From: Nocardioides cavernaquae
GTDB taxonomy: Bacteria > Actinomycetota > Actinomycetes > Propionibacteriales > Nocardioidaceae
Direction of reading: 5' to 3'
DNA length: 64,000 nucleotides
Assembly (NCBI RefSeq): GCF_003600895.1
Contig: NZ_QYRP01000002.1
Coordinates: forward strand, 930,001 to 994,000
Shown: one piece after another, positions 8,805-15,634 of the stretch
How positions within the stretch are numbered: position 1 is the first letter of the stretch
Layout: each line of letters starts with the position of its first letter
Program-made: the position numbers and the translations under genes
Notes under the pieces: model-generated
Seen by the model: only the letters and a program-made list of their open reading frames with translations
What the model was told of the DNA's origin: nothing
Databases searched by the model: none

Positions 8805-10278
8805 AGGTGTAGTCCTCGAGCGGGAAGCGGGCGGCCTCGCGGTGCGCGGCGATCGTCGAGGTGGGGCGGAGCAGCGTCGCCTCACCGTGCTGGTTGAAGT
8901 AGTAGCTGTTGGCCGTGGCGCACTGACCGAGCGCGAAGACGGAGACGCCGACCTTCTTGCGCATGCGCTCGAGGAACTCGTCGTTGGCCTCCTGCTTCAC
9001 CTCGAAGACGTCCGCGCCCCGCTCCTGCGCGGCAGTGAGGAGGCGGTCCATGTGCTTCATCTGGCACTCGACGGTGGTGAAGTAGGACAGGCCGCTGTAG
9101 GAGTACGGGCTGTTCAGCGAGAGCAGGTTGGGGAAGCCCGGCACGGTGATGCCCTCGTAGGCCTGGAAGCGCGTCTCGCGCCACCACTTGCCGAGGTCCC
9201 TGCCCTGCTTGCCGATGATCTCGATCGCCGGGAAGTTGACGTCCCAGAGGTTGAAGCCGGTGGCCAGCAGCAGCACGTCGATGTCGGTGCGGTGGCCATC
9301 GGCTGTCACGATGCCGGACTCGTCGATGCGCGTGATCGAGCTCGTCTCCAGGTGCACGTGCGACTTGTTGAACGTCGGGAAGTACGTGTTGGAGAACGTG
9401 GGTCGCTTGCAGCCGAAGGTGTAGTCCGGGGTGAGCTTGCGACGCACCTCCGGGTCACGAACCTGACGGCGCATGTGCGCCTTGCAGGCCTGCTCGGCGA
9501 TCTTGCCGACGAAACTCATGTTCTTGTACTCCAGCACGCCCGCGACCATCAGCAGCTCGAGGATCGAGGTGCCGGTCAGGCGGACCGCCTTCTGCGTGAA
9601 GGGCAGCGCGGCGAACGCCTTCTGCACGATCTTCGGGATGCCGGTGTCGGACTTCGGCGAGACCCAGATCGGCGTGCGCTGGTAGACGGTCAGGTCCGAG
9701 ACCTGCTTCGCGACCTCCGGGATGAGCTGCACCGCGGTGGCTCCCGTGCCGATGATCGCCGCGCGCTTGCCGGTCAGGTCGTAGGAGTCGTCCCACGCGG
9801 TCGTGTGGATGACCTTGCCCTGGAACGTGTCGATGCCCTCGATGTCGGGCATCTTCGGCTGCGAGAGGAAGCCGGTCGCAGTCACGAGGTACGTCGCGGT
9901 GACGGTCTCGCCACCCTGGAGCGACACACGCCAGACCGACTCGTCCTCGTCCCAGGTTGCGCCGGAGACGACGGTGCCGAAACGCATGTAGCGCTTGAGG
10001 TCGTACTTGTCGGCGACGTGCACGGCGTACTTCTTCAGCTCGGCGCCGGGCGCGAAGAGCCGCGACCAGTAGGGGTTCGGCTCGAAGGAGTACGAGTACG
10101 TCGACGACGGGATGTCGACGGCCAGGCCCGGGTAGTGGTTGACGTGCCAGGTGCCGCCGAGGTCGTCCTCGCGCTCGAGGATGAGCAGGTCGTCGTAACC
10201 GTTGCGCTTGAGCTGGATGGCGGCGCCCATGCCGCCGAATCCGGCACCAACGATCACTGCGTCGTGGTGGGTGGACAT
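8797..10278 (-). CDS. Baeyer-Villiger-type flavin monooxygenase
   Basis: 493-residue class-B flavoprotein monooxygenase. Features in order: FAD Rossmann motif GAGFGG (about residue 11), GGTWHVNHYPG, the Baeyer-Villiger fingerprint FQGKVIHTTAW (residues 152-162, FxGxxxHxxxW), and the NADPH motif GTGATA (about 177). It inserts oxygen next to a carbonyl, turning ketones into esters or lactones, using FAD, NADPH and O2. ATG 10278 follows AGGAG at good spacing. It is the first gene of the operon with patatin and SDR, divergent from a TetR regulator across 81 bp, the same topology as mycobacterial ethA/ethR. The substrate is unknown. Confidence 0.93.
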   Translation of the reverse strand: MSTHHDAVIVGAGFGGMGAAIQLKRNGYDDLLILEREDDLGGTWHVNHYPGLAVDIPSSTYSYSFEPNPYWSRLFAPGAELKKYAVHVADKYDLKRYMRFGTVVSGATWDEDESVWRVSLQGGETVTATYLVTATGFLSQPKMPDIEGIDTFQGKVIHTTAWDDSYDLTGKRAAIIGTGATAVQLIPEVAKQVSDLTVYQRTPIWVSPKSDTGIPKIVQKAFAALPFTQKAVRLTGTSILELLMVAGVLEYKNMSFVGKIAEQACKAHMRRQVRDPEVRRKLTPDYTFGCKRPTFSNTYFPTFNKSHVHLETSSITRIDESGIVTADGHRTDIDVLLLATGFNLWDVNFPAIEIIGKQGRDLGKWWRETRFQAYEGITVPGFPNLLSLNSPYSYSGLSYFTTVECQMKHMDRLLTAAQERGADVFEVKQEANDEFLERMRKKVGVSVFALGQCATANSYYFNQHGEATLLRPTSTIAAHREAARFPLEDYTYA

Positions 10279-10310
10279 CAGGAATCTCCTAGCGCGGAAC
10301 GAAACATCAG

Positions 10311-10323
10311 TAACGGAACGGTA
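10311..10323. promoter_or_regulatory. Candidate TetR operator between divergent genes
   Basis: Imperfect inverted repeat TAACGGAACGGTA (half-site TAnCG) in the 81-bp gap between the monooxygenase and TetR genes. It lies about 24 nt upstream of the TAGACT box at 10347, where a repressor could affect both promoters. Assignment is inference. Confidence 0.35.
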
Positions 10324-10346
10324 TGTCATTTCTCGGAGGTCAGCAA

Positions 10347-10352
10347 TAGACT
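10347..10352 (+). promoter_or_regulatory. -10 element of a leaderless promoter for the TetR gene
   Basis: TAGACT ends 7 nt before GTG 10360, with no Shine-Dalgarno sequence between them. Confidence 0.5.
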
Positions 10353-10359
10353 CAGCCTC

Positions 10360-10998
10360 GTGAGCGCATCCGAGGAGATCCCCGAGCTGAGCCGTGCCGC
10401 ACGGCGCAAGCTCGAGCTGCGCCGCGAGATCATCGACGCCGCGTTCGAGTGCTTCGCCGAAAAGGGCTACCACGCGACCGGCATTGCCGACATCGCCGCG
10501 CGACTCGGGATCGGGCACGGCACCTTCTACCGCTACTTCACGAACAAGCGCGACATCGTCGAGCACGTGATCACCGACCTGATCGAGCGGATCATCGGCA
10601 CCCTGGCGGCGGAGAACGCCCCTGACGCGGTGCACACCCTCGAGGACTACCGCGCCCAGACGGTGCGCATCGGCGACGCCCTCGCCCAGGTCTTCGGCGA
10701 GGACCCACGCGTGCCGCGGATGCTGCTGCTCGAGGCGCCGGGCATCGACAAGGAGATGGGGGCACGGATCCTCGAGTTCTTCGAGCTCGCCACCTCGCTC
10801 ACCGCCACCTACGTCGCCCACGGCGTGCAGGACGGCTACCTCCCCGACGACCTCGACGTCGACAACACCGCCCGCGCGATCAACGGCATGATCCTCGGCT
10901 CCGTGCTCGCGGCGCTGAGCGATCCCACGCTCGACGAGCGCCGGCTGCGCACCGCCATCCAGCGCGTGATGTACGACGGCATCGCCGGTCGCAGCTGA
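10360..10998 (+). CDS. TetR-family transcriptional regulator
   Basis: 212 residues. An N-terminal TetR DNA-binding domain (about residues 15-65) contains IIDAAFECFAEKGYHATGI and the recognition helix GIGHGTFYRYFTNKRDI. The C-terminal helical ligand-binding half is not diagnostic. The GTG start at 10360 has no ribosome-binding site but sits 7 nt after TAGACT; the much longer upstream open frame is antisense to the monooxygenase and patatin genes. Divergent placement makes it the likely local repressor of the monooxygenase operon, induced by that pathway's substrate or product. Confidence 0.9.
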   Translation: MSASEEIPELSRAARRKLELRREIIDAAFECFAEKGYHATGIADIAARLGIGHGTFYRYFTNKRDIVEHVITDLIERIIGTLAAENAPDAVHTLEDYRAQTVRIGDALAQVFGEDPRVPRMLLLEAPGIDKEMGARILEFFELATSLTATYVAHGVQDGYLPDDLDVDNTARAINGMILGSVLAALSDPTLDERRLRTAIQRVMYDGIAGRS

Positions 10999-11043
10999 CC
11001 TCGAGCCGCCCGTGATCGGGCCGTGATCGGGCCGTGACATGCG

Positions 11044-11064
11044 GGTTCCTGCAATGCAGGAACC
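11044..11064. repeat. Inverted repeat cluster upstream of the metalloprotease gene
   Basis: GGTTCCTGC-AAT-GCAGGAACC forms a perfect 9-bp hairpin. The right arm overlaps a second inverted repeat, GCAGG-AA-CCTGC (11056-11067). Just upstream, CGTGATCGGGC is directly repeated (11011-11033). There is no U-tract, so it could be a protein-binding site or a weak terminator for the TetR gene. Confidence 0.5.
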
Positions 11065-11160
11065 TGCAGCCCGAGAACGCTTCCCTTGTCGATCGCTGCT
11101 TCCTAGGTTGGCGCCCACCTGCCACCGCAGGTCACCAACCGAGCAAGGGGAGCACACCCG

Positions 11161-11955
11161 ATGAACCTCGCCAGGAAATGGAAGATCGGCTTCGCGGCCG
11201 TCGCCCTCACGGGCCTGACGACCACGGCCTACGCGGCCACGGCGCCGACCTTCCAGGAGTTCGCCGCGTCGACGTACACCGACCCGACCGGCGTCAAGAT
11301 CGTCAACGGCGACGAGCCGGTCGACAGCGCAGGTGAGCTGCGCCAGTTCTACGACGACCTCGTCAAGGCACCGAAGACCCAGGAGGACGGCCTCATCGTC
11401 AACCGGGTCAACGGGGTCGACGACAAGTGGTCGGCCAGCCAGGCGCTGAACCTGACCTACTGCGTCAGCACCAAGTTCGGCACGCGGCACGGCGACGTCG
11501 TCAACGCGATGGCCGGCGGAGCGGGCCTGTGGGAGAGCGCGACCTCGAAGGTCAACTACACCTACGTCGCCTCGCAGGACGCGAGCTGCAACACCCGCAA
11601 CAACAACGTCCTCTTCTCCGTCGAGCCGGTGGCGACCACGCAGTACATCGCGCGGGCGTTCTTCCCCAGCACCTCGAAGCGTTCGCGCAACGTCCTGATC
11701 GACGACTCGATCTGGACCTCGGGTTCGTGGACGCCGACCAACATCCTCGGCCACGAGCTCGGGCACACCCTCGGCCTGCGCCACGAGCACACACGACCGG
11801 AGTCCGGCACCTGCTTCGAGGACAGCAGCTGGCGCCCGCTGACGCCCTACGACTCGGCGTCGATCATGCACTACCCCCAGTGCAACGGCACGTCTGACGA
11901 CCTCAGCTTCACCACCGAGGACGGCAACGGCATCCGCGCCCTGTATGGCAGCTGA
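11161..11955 (+). CDS. Secreted astacin/M57-like zinc metalloprotease
   Basis: 264-residue exported protein. The signal peptide comprises MNLARKWK, a hydrophobic core and cleavage near AYAA. The zinc site is HELGHTLGLRH (His198, Glu199, His202, His208) followed by EHTRPES, very close to the astacin-type HExxHxxGxxHEHxRPD signature. A Met-turn SIMHY (Met236, Tyr238) lies downstream, so it is a metzincin-type protease. Four cysteines in the mature part could form disulfides. The N-terminal 100 residues may act as a pro-region. The ATG is preceded by AAGGGGAG. It is followed directly by a strong terminator and is probably monocistronic. Peptidase family M57 is an alternative label. Confidence 0.85.
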   Translation: MNLARKWKIGFAAVALTGLTTTAYAATAPTFQEFAASTYTDPTGVKIVNGDEPVDSAGELRQFYDDLVKAPKTQEDGLIVNRVNGVDDKWSASQALNLTYCVSTKFGTRHGDVVNAMAGGAGLWESATSKVNYTYVASQDASCNTRNNNVLFSVEPVATTQYIARAFFPSTSKRSRNVLIDDSIWTSGSWTPTNILGHELGHTLGLRHEHTRPESGTCFEDSSWRPLTPYDSASIMHYPQCNGTSDDLSFTTEDGNGIRALYGS

Positions 11956-11969
11956 GCCACCCCCAAGCA

Positions 11970-12005
11970 CGAGGCCCCGTCCCCCCTCCCTCGGACGGGG
12001 CCTCG
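11970..12005 (+). terminator. Intrinsic terminator after the metalloprotease gene
   Basis: Perfect 13-bp GC-rich stem (CGAGGCCCCGTCC / GGACGGGGCCTCG) with a 10-nt loop, starting 15 nt after the stop codon, followed by TTGT. Confidence 0.85.
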
Positions 12006-12025
12006 TTGTCTCCCCGGGTCGACCC

Positions 12026-12050
12026 GTTTGAACCGACGGCGCGTGGGCAC
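12026..12050 (+). promoter_or_regulatory. Sigma-B/F-like stress promoter for csbD-family gene
   Basis: GTTT (12026-12029), a 15-nt spacer, then GGGCAC (12045-12050). This resembles the general-stress consensus GTTT-N14-17-GGGTAT of SigB/SigF factors, about 60 nt before a CsbD-family stress gene. CsbD of Bacillus is sigma-B dependent, which supports the reading. Confidence 0.5.
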
Positions 12051-12111
12051 CGTCGGCCAGCCAGGGTCACGCGGCTCAAGAGCGTGACCGACCCGATCCG
12101 AAGGAGCCACC

Positions 12112-12294
12112 ATGGGACTCGACGACAAGTTCGCCAACAAGGCCGAGGAGCTCAAGGGCCAGGCCAAGGAAGCAGTTGGCAAGTTCAACGACGACCCCGA
12201 GCTCGAGGGCGAGGGCAAGGCCGACCAGGTCTCCGCCGGCGCCAAGCAGAAGGTCGAAGACCTCAAGGACGCCATCAAGGGCAAGCTCAGCTGA
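12112..12294 (+). CDS. CsbD-family general stress protein
   Basis: 60-residue, highly charged, helical protein. It shows the CsbD pattern: an N-terminal KAEELKGQAKEAVGK segment and a C-terminal AKQKVEDLKDAIK helix. Family members are abundant after general stress or at high density; their biochemical role is unknown. ATG 12112 follows AAGGAG at good spacing. A sigma-B-like promoter lies about 60 nt upstream. Its last 8 bp overlap the end of the convergent NmrA-like gene. Confidence 0.93.
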   Translation: MGLDDKFANKAEELKGQAKEAVGKFNDDPELEGEGKADQVSAGAKQKVEDLKDAIKGKLS

Positions 12295-13117
12295 GGAAGT
12301 CCGCCAGCGAGACCGCCGCGCGGCCGGTGAGCAGTTCGACGTCGGGCGAGACCCGCTCGTGCTCACCGGCCGCGATGGCGGTGTAGGTCGAGACCCACGC
12401 GTCGTACTGCCACTGCGGGGCGGGCCACTTCAGCCGCGACGCGTAGGCCTCCTCGAGCGTCTCGTCGCGGAAGCTGACCTCGCGTCCGGTGACCCGGGTG
12501 ATCGTTGCGGCGATCTCACTCATCGTCAGGGCCTCCGGCCCGGTCAGGTCGTACGCCGCGTCCCTGTGCGCCGCAGGGTCGAGCAGCACCGCAACCGCGG
12601 CGCGGGCGATGTCCTCGCGGGCCACCGCGGCCACCCGCCCGTCGCCCGCGGGTCCGCGCAGCACGCCGTCCTCGCCGACCATGTGCGGCAGGAAGTCGAG
12701 GTAGAAGTTGTCGCGCAGGAACGTGTGCTCGGGAATGGCCGCCTCGATCAGCTGCTCGGTGGCGGCGTGGTCGCGGGCCAGGGTGAACGTCGAGTCCGGC
12801 GAAGCACCGACAAAGGATGTGTAGACGATCTGCTCCACGCCCGCATCGGCCGCAGCGTCGATGAAGGACGCGTGCTGCTCGAGCCGATCGGCGGACTCGT
12901 GCGCCGAGACCATGAAGAGGGTCGTCACGCCATCGAGTGAACGGCGGGCCAGTTCGCCGTCGCCGTAGTCGGACCGCACGACCTCGGCACCGTCGAGCCG
13001 TGGCGCCCGCGACGGGTCGCGGACCAGGAGACGTTGGCTGATGCCGCGAGCGGCGAGGTCGCGCGCGACCAACCCGCCGAGCACACCGGTGGAACCTGTC
13101 ACCGCAAGGAGGCCCAT
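12287..13117 (-). CDS. NmrA-like NAD(P)-binding SDR protein
   Basis: 276-residue atypical short-chain dehydrogenase of the NmrA/QOR2 type. The glycine motif GSTGVLGGLVARDL at the N-terminus binds NAD(P). VYTSFVGASP and a C-terminal LTGPEALTMSEIAA segment follow the pattern of azoreductase or quinone-reductase-like members. There is no YxxxK in the classical place. It probably acts as an NADPH-dependent reductase or redox sensor. ATG 13117 has no ribosome-binding site; a TACTCT box ends 6 nt upstream. It diverges from the next SDR gene across only 23 bp. Confidence 0.88.
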   Translation of the reverse strand: MGLLAVTGSTGVLGGLVARDLAARGISQRLLVRDPSRAPRLDGAEVVRSDYGDGELARRSLDGVTTLFMVSAHESADRLEQHASFIDAAADAGVEQIVYTSFVGASPDSTFTLARDHAATEQLIEAAIPEHTFLRDNFYLDFLPHMVGEDGVLRGPAGDGRVAAVAREDIARAAVAVLLDPAAHRDAAYDLTGPEALTMSEIAATITRVTGREVSFRDETLEEAYASRLKWPAPQWQYDAWVSTYTAIAAGEHERVSPDVELLTGRAAVSLADFLS

Positions 13118-13123
13118 GCGCCG

Positions 13124-13133
13124 AGAGTAGCCT
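13124..13133. promoter_or_regulatory. Overlapping divergent -10 elements (bidirectional leaderless promoter)
   Basis: The plus-strand TAGCCT (13128-13133, 7 nt before ATG 13141) and the minus-strand TACTCT (13129-13124, 6 nt before ATG 13117) share their TA step. Only 23 bp separate the two start codons, and neither gene has a Shine-Dalgarno sequence. Confidence 0.5.
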
Positions 13134-13140
13134 CCGGTTC

Positions 13141-13884
13141 ATGGCGATCGCAGTGGTGACAGGGGCGAGCAGCGGCATCGGCGCGGCAACCGCCCGCAAG
13201 CTCGCAGCGCAGGGGTACGACGTCGTGGTGGCCGCGCGCCGGCTCGACCTGTTGTCGGCGCTGGCCGACGAGATCGGCGCCCGGGCGGTGGCGCTCGACA
13301 TCACCTCGGATGCCTCGGTCGCGGCGCTCGCCGAGGCAGTGCCTGAGGTCGACCTGCTGGTCAACAACGCCGGCGGAGCCCTCGGCGCCGACCCGGTTGC
13401 CACCGCGTCGCTCGAGGACTGGCAGCGGATGTACGACGTGAACGTGCTCGGCACCCTGCGCGTGACCAAGGCGCTGCTGCCCGCCCTCCGCGCAGCTGGC
13501 GGCGGCACGATCATCACCGTCACCTCGACGGCTGCGCTGATCACCTACGAGGGTGGCGCGGGCTACACGGCCGCCAAGCACGCCGAGCGCGCGATGGTCG
13601 AGACGCTCCGGCTCGAGCTCAACGGCTCACCCGTGCGGGTCGTCGAGATCGCGCCCGGCATGGTGCACACCGAGGGCTTCTCGCTGACCCGGTTCGGCGG
13701 CGACTCGGCCAAGGCAGACGCCGTCTATGCCGACGTCGACCGGCCGCTGGTCGCGGCCGACGTCGCCGAGTGCATCGCGTTCGCCGCCGGGCTCCCCCTG
13801 CACGTCAACATCGACCGCCTCGTCGTACGTCCGCTGGCGCAGGCGGCCCAGCACAAGCTGCACCGCGGCCCGCTCTTCTCCTAG
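13141..13884 (+). CDS. SDR-family NAD(P)-dependent oxidoreductase (YdfG-like)
   Basis: 247-residue classical short-chain dehydrogenase. It has cofactor motif TGASSGIG (about residue 7), NNAGG, a catalytic Ser in TVTSTAA and YTAAK, and PGMVHTEGF after the active site. It resembles the YdfG serine/3-hydroxy-acid dehydrogenase group, but the substrate is not determinable. It starts at ATG 13141, 7 nt after a TAGCCT box, from a promoter shared with the divergent NmrA-like gene. Its TAG stop overlaps the TAG stop of the convergent DUF2834 gene within the palindrome CTAG. Confidence 0.92.
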   Translation: MAIAVVTGASSGIGAATARKLAAQGYDVVVAARRLDLLSALADEIGARAVALDITSDASVAALAEAVPEVDLLVNNAGGALGADPVATASLEDWQRMYDVNVLGTLRVTKALLPALRAAGGGTIITVTSTAALITYEGGAGYTAAKHAERAMVETLRLELNGSPVRVVEIAPGMVHTEGFSLTRFGGDSAKADAVYADVDRPLVAADVAECIAFAAGLPLHVNIDRLVVRPLAQAAQHKLHRGPLFS

Positions 13885-14228
13885 CCCGCGGCCGCGTCCT
13901 CCTGGCGAAGTGCACGCTCGCGGTGCGCGAGGAAGAGCGGCACGAAGGTGCTGATGCCGATCAGCAGCGAGCCGACGACGTACACCGCGACCCACTTCGT
14001 GGCGATGCCGAGCTTGCGGGCATCAGTGATCAGCAGGACGAAGATCGCCACGCCGAGCACCGCGATGTCGATCGCGAGGAACCGCGCTGCGTCGTTGGTC
14101 GTGAGCGCGTCACGCCAGAAGTCGGCGGTGCCGCCGATCGGGCCGGCGTCGACGTAGCCGAGCACCTGCGAGCTGGTGCCGACGAAGCCGAGCACCGCGA
14201 GCGCGTAGTAGATCTTCTCCCTGGTCAT
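13881..14228 (-). CDS. DUF2834 membrane protein
   Basis: 115-residue integral membrane protein with about three hydrophobic segments (residues 6-25, 50-68 and 78-100). A central FLAIDIAVLGVAIFVLL stretch is typical of DUF2834 proteins. Function unknown. The start codon is ATG 14228. I see no clear promoter. This is the last gene of ordinary chromosomal composition before the lower-GC island that follows on the other strand. Confidence 0.8.
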   Translation of the reverse strand: MTREKIYYALAVLGFVGTSSQVLGYVDAGPIGGTADFWRDALTTNDAARFLAIDIAVLGVAIFVLLITDARKLGIATKWVAVYVVGSLLIGISTFVPLFLAHRERALRQEDAAAG

Positions 14229-14386
14229 GGGAGCAGCCTCGCACCCAGCGCGCCGGAAATGCCGAACAGATCCTCACGGGACCTTTCGCGGTGACCTCAT
14301 CACCGAGCCTCACCCTTCTCTGCTTGCCAATTCACAACGGCGACTCGCGCAGTTCAGTACCCTCGCTGCCGGAGGCCGAGGCACAG

Positions 14387-15634
14387 ATGGTGATTTGGGT
14401 TAATGACCAGTTCGAACTGGGCAAGAACTCTTTTGGCGACGAGCGCGTCGTGGTCATGCGACGCACGGACCGCGAACGCCCCAACGCTCTCGTTGTTCTC
14501 ATACATGGCCTGGCTGGCTCCGGCTACGGAACATGGCACCACATCCCGAGGAAGATCCTGACGTCGAATCTCGTCAACGCCGATGTGGCTGTCGCCGATT
14601 ATCCCAGCGCGTGGCGCCAGCTCCGCAAGAAGCCAGCGCTCCCCGTCCTCATCGATCTACTTTGCGACCAACTGCAGACGTTGGACTACAAGTCGATCGT
14701 TCTGGTGGGCCACAGCATGGGGGGCCTCCTTGCTGGAGCAACGGTCAGACAATGGCAACAGACCCTGAGCCCTCCGCTACCGGTGGAAACCATTGCAGGG
14801 TTGATCTTCGTTGCCTCCCCCAGGGCTGGCTCCAAGTGGCCTGTCCCCACCAAGGAGCGGCGCGTCCTGGGCATTCATAGCCCACTGCAGACTCTGAATG
14901 ATCGATTCTTCTCCTCGCATGTAGACGCCACCATCGAGCGAAGCGGTAGTGGCCCACTAAAGGTTCCGTGTTTCGCGGTGACCGCTGACAATGACATGTG
15001 GGTAGACCCGTTCAGTTCAGGGCTGGGCATCACAGATGCGCAACGGCAAACGCTCCCCGGTACCCACACCTCCGTGATGCGCACGGATTCATTCTGGTCA
15101 TGGATGGATCGTCGGCTGGCAGATCTACTGCAGGTTCACAAGACCCCAACACACCCCGAGCCTGGTTGGAACGAACTGACCACCCAGTTCCGGGGCGACC
15201 CACGGCATGGTGTTTGGGAGGACGTCTACCGTCGCGTCCTTGAGCAGTACACCGAGCAGAGCCTGATTCCGCTTCGAGACGTGCCCGGGACGGCGGATGG
15301 CGTGGGCCTAAGGATGCGTGTGGTCGCCTCGGATTCAGCCCTCCAGGGTTCCGGAACGGCGGCCGTCGGACGAGACACGGAGGACCACGCGGCGAACCGC
15401 ATTCGGGCTCTCGGCGTGGCCACCTTTGGATCCGAAGAGGCCGCACACCATGCGGTTACCACAGCTGTGGGGACGGGCGAGAAGCGGTGGGTGACACAAG
15501 TCGCCAGCATCTCCGAACTGGAGTCCGAGATGACGAATTGGCTAAGCCGCGTCGCGATCAACTCCTCCCTCGAAACACGACACCGAACCGCCCGACGCCG
15601 CGACTTAAGCGACAACGAGGAGTCCTTCCGATGA
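14387..15634 (+). CDS. Alpha/beta hydrolase (lipase-like) with unknown C-terminal domain
   Basis: 415 residues. The N-terminal 245 residues form an alpha/beta-hydrolase fold of the PGAP1/DUF676 lipase type: oxyanion segment LIHGLAGSG (about 38), nucleophile GHSMGG (Ser110), probable acid in TADNDMW (Asp201 or 203) and catalytic His227 in PGTHTSV. The last 170 residues match nothing I recognise. ATG 14387 is preferred because GAGG lies 5 nt upstream; GTG 14291 is also open. The stop overlaps the next gene's ATG (ATGA), so the two are coupled. Base composition is clearly lower in GC, with more A/T-ending codons than neighbours. Possible effector of a two-gene conflict system; that is inference. 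Confidence 0.8.
   Translation: MVIWVNDQFELGKNSFGDERVVVMRRTDRERPNALVVLIHGLAGSGYGTWHHIPRKILTSNLVNADVAVADYPSAWRQLRKKPALPVLIDLLCDQLQTLDYKSIVLVGHSMGGLLAGATVRQWQQTLSPPLPVETIAGLIFVASPRAGSKWPVPTKERRVLGIHSPLQTLNDRFFSSHVDATIERSGSGPLKVPCFAVTADNDMWVDPFSSGLGITDAQRQTLPGTHTSVMRTDSFWSWMDRRLADLLQVHKTPTHPEPGWNELTTQFRGDPRHGVWEDVYRRVLEQYTEQSLIPLRDVPGTADGVGLRMRVVASDSALQGSGTAAVGRDTEDHAANRIRALGVATFGSEEAAHHAVTTAVGTGEKRWVTQVASISELESEMTNWLSRVAINSSLETRHRTARRRDLSDNEESFR

Noticed and set aside
8797..11970. 1057-codon minus-strand frame
   Set aside because: Homology begins at 10278 (monooxygenase, with AGGAG before it). The upstream part is antisense to the TetR and metalloprotease genes and is low-complexity.
14229..14386. 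Search for a direct repeat of the tRNA-Ser 3' end as the far attachment site of the island
   Set aside because: No copy of the tRNA 3' sequence was seen in this gap, so integration by a tRNA-targeting integrase is not shown; no integrase gene is present either.
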